From NCBI GenBank assembly GCA_016712345.1, contig JADJRH010000001.1, positions 3,038,001 to 3,102,000 on the forward strand: a stretch of 64,000 nucleotides of DNA. Direction: 5' to 3'. The notes beneath the pieces are model-generated. The model saw only the letters and a program-made list of their open reading frames with translations. It had not been told where the DNA came from and did no database searches. Numbering within the stretch: the stretch's first letter is position 1; each line of letters opens with the position of its first letter. The DNA is from Polyangiaceae bacterium. GTDB lineage: Bacteria; Myxococcota_A; Polyangia; Polyangiales; Polyangiaceae. A program made the translations under genes and the position numbers. Shown here in pieces: positions 9,010 through 18,163 of the stretch.

Positions 9010-12000
9010 ATGACCGTCCGCAAGGCTTCTTTCTTTGGACTTGCAACCCTTGTGTTTGCGGCATGGGCGGCCGCCGTCGGCTGCAACTTGGATGCGACGG
9101 CCATTGTTCCGCCGCCCGACAAGTTGTGCTCGGTGGACATTCACTGCGATGACGGAAACCCGTGCACGGTGGACGTTTGCAGCGACGGCGTGTGCGGCTC
9201 CAGCGCCGCACTCGACGGTGAAATTCCCGATGGGGTGCAAGGCAATTGCAAAATCTTAGAGTGTGAGGGCGGCGTTTCGACCGAGGTCTTTTCTCCAGAA
9301 GACATCGACGACGGCAACGCGTGCACCGACGACGAATGCAGCCCAACATTGGGTGCCAGTCACACTGTGAAACCAGGAAAACAGTGCGATTTTCAGGGCG
9401 GATTTGGCAAATGTGACTCCGACGGTGTCTGCGTTGCCGCGTGCGGTTACCTCGATGCCAACGGAAACGAAGTGGGGTGCGACCCATCGGACAACGTTTG
9501 CGCGCCGTCGTATTGCGACAAAGGCCAAGGCATTTGCGTTGAAGAAATTCTCGACGGAATTCCCGTTCCAGGCTCTCCCGCTCCCAACGACTGCGGCGGT
9601 TCGTACTGCGTGGACGGCGCGGCGGAAAACCAATTTGCGCCGCCGAAAACGTCCTGCGTTGGCCCGACAAACGCCGAGAAATTCTGCGACGGAGCCGGCA
9701 CGTGTGTGGAGTGCGTCGACGCCGTTGACTGCAACCCCAATGGTTATCCGGTTGGGTTTTGCTTCACGCCAAAATGCGAAAACAACAAGTGCGTGATCGA
9801 CGCGCAACCGGACGGCACGGTGCTGCCCGGCAATCAGCAAAACCCCAAAGACTGCCAAATCCTCAAGTGTCAGGGCAACGTGCCTGCGTCGGAGCCCGAC
9901 AACACCGACACTCCCGACGATTCGATTGAATGTACCGATGACATCTGCGTGAGCGGCGTGCCCACGCATCCGCCGCTTTTGGCCGGTACGAAGTGCGGTG
10001 TTAACCAAGATCTGTTCTGCAACGGTGCCGGACAGTGTTCCAACTGCGTTCAGGCGAGCCAATGTGGAACCAACACAGACTGCCTATTTTGGTCGTGTAC
10101 AAACAACGACTGCATTGTGACCTACATCCCGGACGGGACGCCGGTTCCATTGGGCTCCCAAACGCCGGCAGATTGCCTTGTGACGGTGTGCAACGGCGCC
10201 GGGATGACTAAGAACGTTGCTCAAGATACCGACACTCCCGACGACGCCAACGAGTGTACACAAAACACATGTTCGGGCGGCGTGAAGACGTTCCCGCCGG
10301 TGCCCGCGGGGTCGCCGTGCCCGACAAATCGCATTTGCGACAACGCCGGCAACTGCCTCGGAGGCACATGCACCGGAGCCGGTGACTGTCCAAACATGGC
10401 TCCGTGCGTGGACGGGGTTTGCTGCAACTCCACGTGCACCACCGCGTGCACGGCGTGCAGCAATGCGTTGACCAACGGCCCAAACGGTCAGTGTGGCGTT
10501 GCCCTCGTTGGAACCGGAGCGGGAACCGACTGCCCCGCGCCCAAAGTGTGTGACGGAACGAGCGGCGCAGCTGCCTGCAAATCGCCGAACGGCATTTCGT
10601 GTTCTATCCCGGGCGAGTGTCTGTCCACGTTTTGCGTTGACGGTTTTTGTTGCGGCACCGCATGCAACGGCGTGTGTCAGGTGTGCAACTCCAATCCCGG
10701 CACGTGTACACCTATCCCGGTGGGTACAGACCCCGCGAACGAGTGCCCCGGTGCTGTCAATTGCAGCGGCGCTTCCACGTGCGGCAGCCTGCTTCCGCTG
10801 GGTACGGCGTGTACACTTGCGAGCGAGTGCCAAAGCAACAACTGCGTCGACGGCGTTTGCTGCAACTCGACGTGCACGGCCACCTGTCAGGCGTGCAACA
10901 ACGCGGGATCGATGGGCACGTGCTCCAACATCCCTTCCAACGGCGATCCGGCCAACGAGTGCGCCGGAGGTGATTGCAACGGTTCCGGCGCCTGCGAAGT
11001 TGCGAACGGTGCGGCGTGCACAGTGAATACGCAGTGCCAAAGCGGCTTCTGCGCCGACGGCGTTTGCTGCGACACGGCGTGCCCGGGCACTTGCAAAGCG
11101 TGCAACGTGGCGGGCAGCGTGGGCACGTGTTCCAACGTTCCCGGCAACACGGATCCCGCGACGGAATGCGCCGGCGGTGATTGCAACGGCGCCGGCGCAT
11201 GTGAAGTGGCAAACGGACAGAGCTGTACACTTGGGAGTCAATGCATCAGCGGCAACTGCATCGACGGTTATTGCTGCAACACCACGTGCGGCGGAACTTG
11301 TCAGGCGTGCAACGTGACAGGTTCGTTTGGAACGTGCACAAGCGTTCCCTCCAACGCCGATCCGGCCAACGAATGTGCAGGCGGTGATTGCAACGGTGCC
11401 GGAGCGTGTGAAGCGGCCGACGGTGCCACGTGTACACTCGCCACCCAATGCATCAGCGGCTTCTGCACCGACGGCGTGTGTTGCGAATCAACGTGCACGG
11501 GGCCGTGCAAGGCATGCAACGTGGCGGGCAACGGGGGAACGTGTTCCAACGTTCCAACCAACACAGACCCAGCCAATGAGTGCGCCGGGGGTGAGTGCAA
11601 CGGAACCGGCGCGTGTGAAGTCGGCAACGGAACAACGTGTACACTTGGATCGCAATGCATCAGCGGCAACTGCGTCGACGGTGTGTGTTGCAATGCCGTC
11701 TGCGGTGGAACCTGTCAGGCGTGCAACCTGACCGGTTCCGTTGGAACGTGCACCAATGTCGCCGCCAACGCCGACCCCGACATGGAATGCGCCACCGAGT
11801 GCAACGGTGCCGGAGCTTGTGAAGCGGCAAACGGCGCAACGTGTAGTGCCGGAAGTCAGTGCCAAAGCGGCAACTGCGTCGATGGCGTGTGCTGCAACAC
11901 CACCTGCACCGGCACATGCATGGCGTGCGATGTGACAGGCAACGTTGGAACGTGCACCAACGTTCCAAACGCGCAGGACATCGATAACGAATGCCCCGGC

Positions 12001-12852
12001 AACTCCAGCTGCAACGGCTCGGCCGCATGCGCACCGCTCGCAAACGGAGCCGCCTGCATGAACATCCTCGGCGAATGTTCGAGCACGAACTGTGTGGACG
12101 GCGTTTGCTGTAACTCGGCGTGCGGTAGCACTTGCCTGGCCTGCAACGTCGCCGGAAGTGTTGGAACGTGTTCCAACGTTCCGGTCAACACCGATCCAGC
12201 GGCCGAATGCGCGGGCGGTGAGTGCAACGGTGCGGGCGCTTGCGAAGCGGCAAACGGAGCCACGTGTACGCTCAATTCGGAGTGCATCAGCGGCAACTGC
12301 GTGGACGGCGTGTGCTGCAACACCACGTGCACGGGCAACTGCATGGCGTGTGACCTATCGGGCAGCATCGGTACGTGCACCAACGTTCCAAACGACCAAG
12401 ACCCCGACGACAACTGTCCCGGCAACTCCGCGTGCAACGGGAGCGGCATGTGTACGCCACTGGCGGACGGCGAGGTTTGTATGGGCATCCTCGGCGAGTG
12501 TTCGAGCACGCACTGTGTCGACAACGTTTGCTGCAATACGTCGTGCACCGCGACGTGCGGTTCGTGCGCAATTCCGGGTTCCGAAGGCATCTGTTCGCCC
12601 TACGCCGCGGGTTTGGATCCCGACAATCAGTGCAGCGCATCCACTCCCGACTGCAACGGTAACTTCGGCTGTGGGGAAGGGCCCGGCGGAGCGCCTTGCG
12701 GCACCGGACTGCTGAACGTCTGCGCGCCCGGAACTGCCGATTGTCCAGCGAACAACATCTGCCTTGTTGGAACCGGGGAACCCTGCATCCCCAACGCATT
12801 GCACGCATGCACCGGCGACGTTACCTGCCCCGCGGGTGGGACTTGCCCCTGA
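9010..12852 (+). CDS. Giant cysteine-repeat lipoprotein (1,280 aa)
   Basis: Surface or secreted lipoprotein. It begins with a signal peptide and lipobox (AAAVGC, Cys about residue 25). The first ~450 residues hold loose cysteine modules of the CDDGNPCTVDVC type. From about residue 460 come some eleven tandem units of roughly 62 residues, each with a core like SGNCVDGVCC, then TCQACN, then GTCTNVP, then DPANECAGG and CNGAGACE. The even cysteine pattern implies disulphide-linked beads. Such proteins are common in Myxococcota and usually lack known function; adhesion or predation roles would be speculation. GGGAG lies just upstream of the ATG. Several units encode Cys-Thr-Leu with TGTACACT, so the GTGTAC motif recurs in register with the repeat. 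Confidence 0.85.
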   Translation: MTVRKASFFGLATLVFAAWAAAVGCNLDATAIVPPPDKLCSVDIHCDDGNPCTVDVCSDGVCGSSAALDGEIPDGVQGNCKILECEGGVSTEVFSPEDIDDGNACTDDECSPTLGASHTVKPGKQCDFQGGFGKCDSDGVCVAACGYLDANGNEVGCDPSDNVCAPSYCDKGQGICVEEILDGIPVPGSPAPNDCGGSYCVDGAAENQFAPPKTSCVGPTNAEKFCDGAGTCVECVDAVDCNPNGYPVGFCFTPKCENNKCVIDAQPDGTVLPGNQQNPKDCQILKCQGNVPASEPDNTDTPDDSIECTDDICVSGVPTHPPLLAGTKCGVNQDLFCNGAGQCSNCVQASQCGTNTDCLFWSCTNNDCIVTYIPDGTPVPLGSQTPADCLVTVCNGAGMTKNVAQDTDTPDDANECTQNTCSGGVKTFPPVPAGSPCPTNRICDNAGNCLGGTCTGAGDCPNMAPCVDGVCCNSTCTTACTACSNALTNGPNGQCGVALVGTGAGTDCPAPKVCDGTSGAAACKSPNGISCSIPGECLSTFCVDGFCCGTACNGVCQVCNSNPGTCTPIPVGTDPANECPGAVNCSGASTCGSLLPLGTACTLASECQSNNCVDGVCCNSTCTATCQACNNAGSMGTCSNIPSNGDPANECAGGDCNGSGACEVANGAACTVNTQCQSGFCADGVCCDTACPGTCKACNVAGSVGTCSNVPGNTDPATECAGGDCNGAGACEVANGQSCTLGSQCISGNCIDGYCCNTTCGGTCQACNVTGSFGTCTSVPSNADPANECAGGDCNGAGACEAADGATCTLATQCISGFCTDGVCCESTCTGPCKACNVAGNGGTCSNVPTNTDPANECAGGECNGTGACEVGNGTTCTLGSQCISGNCVDGVCCNAVCGGTCQACNLTGSVGTCTNVAANADPDMECATECNGAGACEAANGATCSAGSQCQSGNCVDGVCCNTTCTGTCMACDVTGNVGTCTNVPNAQDIDNECPGNSSCNGSAACAPLANGAACMNILGECSSTNCVDGVCCNSACGSTCLACNVAGSVGTCSNVPVNTDPAAECAGGECNGAGACEAANGATCTLNSECISGNCVDGVCCNTTCTGNCMACDLSGSIGTCTNVPNDQDPDDNCPGNSACNGSGMCTPLADGEVCMGILGECSSTHCVDNVCCNTSCTATCGSCAIPGSEGICSPYAAGLDPDNQCSASTPDCNGNFGCGEGPGGAPCGTGLLNVCAPGTADCPANNICLVGTGEPCIPNALHACTGDVTCPAGGTCP
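10400..12660 (+). repeat. Tandem ~186-bp coding repeat of cysteine modules
   Basis: About eleven degenerate direct repeats of roughly 186 bp inside the large lipoprotein gene, each encoding a module with the C(V/I/T/A)DG(V/Y)CC core. Nucleotide similarity between neighbours is high (stretches such as tgcaacggtgccgg recur), as expected from duplication and recombination, so unit number may vary between strains. Confidence 0.85.
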
Positions 12853-12863
12853 TGGCAACCTCC

Positions 12864-12897
12864 GGCGCATGTGTACGCATTTGTGTACGCATGCGCC
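12864..12897. terminator. GTGTAC-pair hairpin at convergent junction
   Basis: Two TGTGTACGCA copies 12 bp apart, flanked by GGCGCATG and CATGCGCC. As RNA this folds into a 15-bp stem (two G-U pairs) with an ATTT loop. It sits between the convergent ends of the cysteine-repeat gene and the membrane-protein gene. No U-tract follows, so a terminator role is inference. Confidence 0.5.
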
Positions 12898-12914
12898 GCG
12901 CGCTGTAATCCGAT

Positions 12915-14066
12915 CTACCGCCCCGCAATTATCGCAATCACCGCCAGCGACGCCGGAGCGGCCACGCACAATCCCAACGCCAGCAACGTTGGCCCGTGGA
13001 GTTTTTGGGCCACCAACAAGCGACTGCGCGTTCGAGCTTCAGCTTCAGTCAAAGGCATTTCAGAGAGCGGCTCACCTTCTGCAATTCGCTTGCGGCGCCT
13101 CGACGCCCACCACACCGGCGCCGCCTGAAAAGCCATACTCATCAGCGGAAACCACAGGGTCAAAACCAACAAAATCGGCCGCGAAAACCATGCGTACACA
13201 GTCGGCGCCCAACCGAGAGCCACCGTCGCCCGCTCAAAACTGAACGTGAAACCGTCCCCCGCGGGCGTGGCAACCACTCGCGCCGCATCCACGCGACCAT
13301 TGGCAATACGCCGCACAATAAACAGCGCTGTTGAACCCTCGCGTGAAGGCTCATTGCTGAACTTCCCCAACTGTTGCAGCGCCCATGTGTCGCTGATTCG
13401 CTCGTTGAATTTGGCCGACGAGCCCATTGAACTCCCCGCCATTGCAAGCGCTCCGTCCGACGAACGAAGCCCTTCCACGTGGTGAAGCATCAAGCCCGTT
13501 TCGACGTCGTAGGCGAGCGCGCGCGCCGACATTTCGCGGCTCCACAGAAACTCACTCCCCGACGACGCAGGTGCCGGTGCTGGCCAGTCTTTTGGCCACG
13601 CGCGGCACTCCTCCGCTTCGACGTGACAGATGCGCGGCTCACCGGGCATCGCAGGGATATTTTGCGCATCGGTGTACCCCGACAACGGCGCCCCGCTGAA
13701 AAGGCCAAACAACCGAATACGGCCTCCGGCCTCCACACCCGCCAGTCCAACTTCGGGCGCCCCGTCGGCAAGCACCGCCGTGGAAGGCGCGCGCAACGTT
13801 CGCCACGAAGTGCCGCTCGCTTGTGCAAACGCAGGTGGATCGACACGCCGCCAAGTGATCCGCGGAAATCGCAGCGCCGTTGCAGCCAAAAGCCCCGCGA
13901 TCGACAGCACGCTCACCGCCGCAGCCATCACAAGCACGCGAAACGCCGACGCGCGTTCACGTCGCAGCGCTGTCACCGCCACCGCGACAACAAAAACCGC
14001 CACCAAAAACGCCGCCCACGCCGTGAGGCGCCCGCGAAGAAACGCATCGACGACGCTTTGACCCAT
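12915..14066 (-). CDS. Hypothetical membrane protein (383 aa)
   Basis: I do not recognise this protein. It has two hydrophobic segments near the N-terminus (about residues 15-37 and 44-66), a soluble central region of some 220 residues with several Trp and Cys residues, then two hydrophobic segments towards the C-terminus (about 290-320 and 355-380) separated by a basic Arg/Lys-rich loop (ASRRRKRIAEGE). The predicted form is a membrane protein with a large central domain outside the bilayer. It is divergent from the L,D-transpeptidase gene with about 100 bp between starts and shares its 3' junction with the cysteine-repeat gene. Codon use resembles its neighbours. Confidence 0.6.
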   Translation of the reverse strand: MGQSVVDAFLRGRLTAWAAFLVAVFVVAVAVTALRRERASAFRVLVMAAAVSVLSIAGLLAATALRFPRITWRRVDPPAFAQASGTSWRTLRAPSTAVLADGAPEVGLAGVEAGGRIRLFGLFSGAPLSGYTDAQNIPAMPGEPRICHVEAEECRAWPKDWPAPAPASSGSEFLWSREMSARALAYDVETGLMLHHVEGLRSSDGALAMAGSSMGSSAKFNERISDTWALQQLGKFSNEPSREGSTALFIVRRIANGRVDAARVVATPAGDGFTFSFERATVALGWAPTVYAWFSRPILLVLTLWFPLMSMAFQAAPVWWASRRRKRIAEGEPLSEMPLTEAEARTRSRLLVAQKLHGPTLLALGLCVAAPASLAVIAIIAGR

Positions 14067-14167
14067 GGGCGGTGCAGCCTAGTACGACTGCCCCTTATTT
14101 TTAAGCCGCCGGACCGCACTCGATGAATCCGTCGTCTTTTCGAAAGTAGTGCTAATCGTTCGGCGCC

Positions 14168-15100
14168 GTGGGCCAGGCGTCCCGCACATCGCTTCTCATC
14201 TTGGGCTTCGCAGCCTTTGCGGTGGGTTGCGGTGCGGCCGAAGATCCGCCCGGCCGAGCGATCGATCAAGCCGTTTCGCTTGGGTTGAAGCTCCCCGACG
14301 ATGCGCCGCCGCCTCCCACGGAGCCCACTTCCGACGACGCTCACGAACCCGGCCACGGCGCCAAGATCGCGAGCATTGCGATGCGCACGTGGATCTATGT
14401 TGGGCCCGACGATCGCACCGCCAAACTCGGCTATCTGAGAGCCGGAGCGATTGTTGACCGCGCTCACGCATCGGCCGGCACAACCAATTGCGCGGGCGGT
14501 TGGTATCGAATTGTTCCGCGCGGCTACGTGTGCGTTGGCAAAGGCGCATCCCTCTCGCTCGATCACCAAGTGGCGCTGGCAGCTGTGCGCGGACCCAATC
14601 GAAAAGGCCCGGTGCCCTACCAATATGTTTTTGCGGGCGCACCTCCGCCGCATTTGTACTTTCGTCTTCCGTCGCGAAAAGAGCAGGACCACGCCGAAGG
14701 CGGCGGCGTTGCAGCGCACGCGAAGATGCACGAACGCCGGCTGCTAAGTGTACCCTTGGACGAAGTGCCCGAGTTTTTGGCCCAAGGACGCGAGCTGCCA
14801 AAACCCTACGGCGCCGATGAAAAACTCCACTTCGGTTCGGGCCATGCAGGCCGCGCCAAAGAGTCGTCGGCGTTTGGACTCATCACATCGTTTGAATGGA
14901 CCGGTCGCCGATTTGGCCTCACAACCGAGTTGGATCTGCTTCCCCTCGATCGCACAAAAGTTGCAAAACCGTCGGCGTTTGTAGGCGTTGTTGTGCCCCG
15001 AGCCACCGACGAAATGCTCGCGCCCAACGGTGAAAAAACTTCGCGCCCGAACTCGCATATGTACCCGCGCTCGTCCCCAGAAGCGGCGCCGCCAAAATGA
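14168..15100 (+). CDS. L,D-transpeptidase lipoprotein, N-terminal portion (split gene)
   Basis: 310 residues from a GTG start. It has a lipoprotein signal (LILGFAAFAVGC), an acidic Pro-rich linker and an SH3-like wall-binding region (MRTWIYVGPDDRTAKLGYLR, then WYRIVPRGYVCVGKG). The catalytic domain is absent; it is encoded by the next gene, which starts inside this gene's stop codon. In related proteins as I know them, the front part and the YkuD domain are one chain, so this looks like the first half of a split enzyme. The junction reads CCAAAATGA: a -1 slip on AAAA would fuse the two frames, and re-initiation on the overlapping ATGA is the alternative. Confidence 0.7.
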   Translation: MGQASRTSLLILGFAAFAVGCGAAEDPPGRAIDQAVSLGLKLPDDAPPPPTEPTSDDAHEPGHGAKIASIAMRTWIYVGPDDRTAKLGYLRAGAIVDRAHASAGTTNCAGGWYRIVPRGYVCVGKGASLSLDHQVALAAVRGPNRKGPVPYQYVFAGAPPPHLYFRLPSRKEQDHAEGGGVAAHAKMHERRLLSVPLDEVPEFLAQGRELPKPYGADEKLHFGSGHAGRAKESSAFGLITSFEWTGRRFGLTTELDLLPLDRTKVAKPSAFVGVVVPRATDEMLAPNGEKTSRPNSHMYPRSSPEAAPPK

Positions 15101-15711
15101 AACGCGTAAACGGCCAATTTGTGGACGACGGCGTGGCCGCACCGCGCAGCGGATTTGTTCTCACCGGGCGTCACAACGGACACACAGGCGGCCTTCTCGA
15201 AACCACAGAAGGCTCTTGGATTGCCGCAGATACGCTTGTTTTTGCCGAACGTCGCGACGACCCAGCGGGTTACGCCGCATCTGGAAAAAAATGGATCGAC
15301 GTGTCGATCAAAAAACAACTTCTCGTCGCTTGGGAAGGCAAACGCGCCGCGTTTGGAACACTCATTTCATCGGGCCGCGGCGGCATGGCCGATCCTGAAT
15401 CAACCACGGCCACCGTGCGCGGCACCTTTTATATTCGCGCCAAACACGTTTCCGGCACCATGGATGGTACACAAGGCGAAGACTCGTACGAGCTGCACGA
15501 CGTGCCTTTCATTCAGTACTTTCACGAAGGGTACGCATTGCACGGAGCCTTCTGGCACGACGAATTTGGCAAACCCCGCAGCCACGGCTGCGTCAACCTC
15601 GCGCCCGCCGATGCCGCATGGATCTTCGAGTGGACCGACCCGGTGGTCCCCCCTGAATGGCACGGAGCGGTAAACGCCGAGGGCGGTACGTTGGTTTGGG
15701 TACACGGCTGA
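15097..15711 (+). CDS. L,D-transpeptidase (YkuD) catalytic domain
   Basis: 204 residues carrying the YkuD catalytic core. It has WIDVSIKKQLLVAWEG (the family's opening strands), the first active-site His in LHGAFWHDEFG, and SHGCVNL with the nucleophilic Cys. L,D-transpeptidases make 3-3 peptidoglycan cross-links or attach proteins to the wall. This chain has no signal peptide of its own, so export requires either fusion to the preceding frame or a separate function in the cytosol, which is unlikely. It overlaps the previous gene by 4 bp in the -1 frame. A real frameshift mutation or assembly error is also possible. Confidence 0.8.
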   Translation: MKRVNGQFVDDGVAAPRSGFVLTGRHNGHTGGLLETTEGSWIAADTLVFAERRDDPAGYAASGKKWIDVSIKKQLLVAWEGKRAAFGTLISSGRGGMADPESTTATVRGTFYIRAKHVSGTMDGTQGEDSYELHDVPFIQYFHEGYALHGAFWHDEFGKPRSHGCVNLAPADAAWIFEWTDPVVPPEWHGAVNAEGGTLVWVHG

Positions 15712-16164
15712 GAGCGGTGATCGGTTGATTCGACAATCAAACAGATCGTTTCTATTGTGTACACAATGGGCCGAACAGGGAGCGCATCGTCCGCTTTTCA
15801 GCTTGCTTGCATGTGTACATTTCGGCGAGCCACCCTGACCCGACGCCTCCAGCCCGGCGCACAATCAACCGCTCTGCCGAGTTTTCCCCCTCGTCGCGGG
15901 CTCTCTTCGCCGCGAAGTGACAACCCGCGCCCAACTGCGTTTCGGGCGCATGTTTTGCCGTGCCGTTCCTTGACCTCTCAAAATTCACGTGCTAGCGCCA
16001 AGTACGATAAAGAGCGCCTGCGGCTGAGTGGGAGCGATGAGCGCTTCCCGGCTGCGGCGGGGTAAATGGGCCCCGGCCTGTGACTTCCGCTTTTCAGAGC
16101 GAAAGCCCGGCGCGAGAGGGACGCGTGACGACTCGGTCGGCGCGCGAAGGAATAGACAGACATC
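15712..16164. other. 453-bp gap upstream of the HARE/Mrr-like gene
   Basis: No convincing gene. It holds a perfect 14-bp palindrome ATTGTGTACACAAT at 15754-15767, which is the GTGTAC motif, and another GTGTAC at about 15813. AAGGAAT at about 16147 is a plausible ribosome-binding site for the ATG at 16165. No clear terminator or sigma-70 promoter was recognised. Confidence 0.6.
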
Positions 16165-18054
16165 ATGACGTTTACGGACGCTGCGGCAGAGGTCTTGCGC
16201 CTCGTTGGCCGACCGCTTCACTATAAAGAGATCACCGACATCGCGATTGAGAAGAACCTTCTGTCGCACGTTGGAAAAAGCCCCGAGGTGACAATGGGGG
16301 CGCGCCTCGCGGCGATGTTAAAGAAAGACACCCCCGAAAACCCGCTTGTGCGGGTGAAGCCCGGGGTTTTTGCACTTCGTGAGTGGGACGAAAAAACCCT
16401 TCGCGCGGGGGCCGAGGGCAAACGAAAGCGCGGCAAAGCCGACGATGATCGGCCCGCAGCTGAGGAGGACGAAGCGGCACCCCCCGAGGCCGAGGCGGCG
16501 GATGTCGACGCCGCACCCGAGGTCGAAGCCGACGAACCCGTTGTTGAAGAAACCGCGGCCGACGAAGCCGACGATGCGCCGGTGCTCGCCGAAGCTGCCC
16601 CGGCCGTGCAACCTGCGTCCGAACCGCCGCCTTCCGAGCCCGAAGCACAGGCCATTCCGGCCGCAACCCCTTCGGCGCCGCGGCCCTCGCGCCCAATTCT
16701 CGAAGAAGAAGAGGACGAAAGCGCCGAACCCGCCGGTCCCGACGACATCATGCGCGCCGAAGCCGCTGCCGGCGCCGCCGAAATGTTCGACGAAGAAGAG
16801 GACGACGATCAGCCGATCTTGGGGGCGACCGACGATCGCACGCTGCCCGGAATGGGTGACCTCGGGGACGGTCGTCGCCGTCGCCGCCGCCGTCGCCGCG
16901 GACGCACAGCGGAAGGCCCCGCGACGCCGCAGGGAAGCTTGCCTTCGTACACCGCAACCCCTGTGTTTGAGCGAAACGGCGCTCGCGAACCAAGCCGCGA
17001 CATGGGTCGTGACATGGGCCGCGATATGGGTCGCGACCGCGACATGGGTCGTGACATGGGCCGCGATATGGGTCGCGACCGCGACATGGGTCGTGACATG
17101 GGCCGCGACATGGGCCGCGATCGCGATATGGGTCGCGATCGCGACATGGGTCGCGACATGGGCCGCGATCGCGACATGGGTCGCGACATGTCGATGGGCG
17201 ATGCCGGCTACCGGGGTCCGCAGATCATTGACCTCACCGGCGGCGATGTTCACGCGCTCGACGATCTCGCCGGAAAAGATCTGGCCGACGCGGTCGCCGC
17301 GTTGCTCGCCACGTTCGATCGAAACGCGGGCGCCGTCTCGCTTCGGCAAATTGCAGAAGCCGCCCAACGCCGCGGTCGTCTTCAAGGTGATGTGCAGCTC
17401 GTTCAGTCGCAGATCGCCGCCGCCATTCGCGCCGACAACGCGCGCCGAGCCGCCGCCGGTCAACGCCAGCGATTCCGCTTTGCGGGCGGTCGCGTAGCCC
17501 TCACCGATTGGCTCCTGTCATCGGATCTCGCTCGTTACGAGCAAGATGCACTCGCAGCTGTCGAGCGGTACCGCGACGCGGCTCGCCGCGCGTTTGCACG
17601 CAAGCTCGGTGAACTGCCCGGCCACGCGTTTATTGAGATCTGCGTTTTGGCTCTGGAGCGCGCGGGCATCACACAGCTCCGTGCCGTTCGACGCGCGGGC
17701 GCACCCGGCGGTGAATCGCACTTTGCCGGATCGCTCCGCACGCTCGGCGACGACATTCGCGTTGCCGTCGTGATTCGACGCGACGGGCGCGAGATCGGAC
17801 GCGAGCGCGTCACCGAGTTGCGCGGCGCTCTGCATCATTACGGCCCCGCCACTGCCGGGTGGATCTTGAGCGCCGGACAGGCTCTCTCCGGTGCGCGCGA
17901 AGAAGCGTCGGTTACCGGCGCCGCACCCATCCAGATCTTCGACGGCATGGGCGTTGCGCGCCTCTGCGAAGAGCACGACGTTGCGGTGCTGCGCGCGCGT
18001 TTGCCCATCGCTATTCCCGACGTGGATTTGCTCGAAGCGCTTCGCGCATCTTGA
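16165..18054 (+). CDS. HARE-HTH / MGRD-repeat / Mrr-like domain fusion protein
   Basis: A 629-residue protein, probably DNA-binding. Residues 1-75 form a HARE-HTH winged helix as in RNA polymerase delta and ASXL proteins (RPLHYKEITDIAIEKNLL, then VRVKPGVFALREW). Next is an acidic Pro/Glu linker, a run of eight arginines (about residue 236), 13 MGRD tetrapeptides (residues about 279-341), a second winged-helix-like segment (about 355-455) and a C-terminal region resembling Mrr endonuclease (HAFIEICVLALERAGI, then PIQIFDGMGVARLCEEH). The usual Mrr Q/E-x-K catalytic strand reads VAVVIRR, so nuclease activity is probably lost. It likely acts as a DNA- or transcription-associated scaffold. It has no operon partner. 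Confidence 0.7.
   Translation: MTFTDAAAEVLRLVGRPLHYKEITDIAIEKNLLSHVGKSPEVTMGARLAAMLKKDTPENPLVRVKPGVFALREWDEKTLRAGAEGKRKRGKADDDRPAAEEDEAAPPEAEAADVDAAPEVEADEPVVEETAADEADDAPVLAEAAPAVQPASEPPPSEPEAQAIPAATPSAPRPSRPILEEEEDESAEPAGPDDIMRAEAAAGAAEMFDEEEDDDQPILGATDDRTLPGMGDLGDGRRRRRRRRRGRTAEGPATPQGSLPSYTATPVFERNGAREPSRDMGRDMGRDMGRDRDMGRDMGRDMGRDRDMGRDMGRDMGRDRDMGRDRDMGRDMGRDRDMGRDMSMGDAGYRGPQIIDLTGGDVHALDDLAGKDLADAVAALLATFDRNAGAVSLRQIAEAAQRRGRLQGDVQLVQSQIAAAIRADNARRAAAGQRQRFRFAGGRVALTDWLLSSDLARYEQDALAAVERYRDAARRAFARKLGELPGHAFIEICVLALERAGITQLRAVRRAGAPGGESHFAGSLRTLGDDIRVAVVIRRDGREIGRERVTELRGALHHYGPATAGWILSAGQALSGAREEASVTGAAPIQIFDGMGVARLCEEHDVAVLRARLPIAIPDVDLLEALRAS
16999..17187 (+). repeat. In-frame MGRD tandem repeat
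   Basis: 189 bp encoding 13 MGRD units with interspersed RD pairs. The nucleotide units (gacatgggtcgt/gacatgggccgc) are nearly identical, implying recent expansion by slippage. Because units are 12 or 18 bp, expansion or contraction keeps the frame. Confidence 0.9.
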
Positions 18055-18163
18055 TCCACCCTGCGTTGGGCGCGTCGCGACAGTGCGATGCGCCCTTGCT
18101 TCCCCACAGTCCGCCCGAAACAACGTAGCGCCGCCGCGCTCTCTACGTTAAGCGACCATCAAC

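Noticed and set aside
10084..11448. Long minus-strand open frame opposite the cysteine-repeat gene
   Set aside because: Its composition follows the repeats on the plus strand, it has no ribosome-binding site, and the plus-strand protein has clear modular cysteines and a signal peptide.
16999..17187. MGRD repeat DNA as a CRISPR array
   Set aside because: Units are 12-18 bp, contiguous, in frame and without spacers; no cas genes.
16318..17463. Minus-strand frame opposite the MGRD repeat protein
   Set aside because: Repetitive His/Ala/Thr shadow of the tandem repeat.
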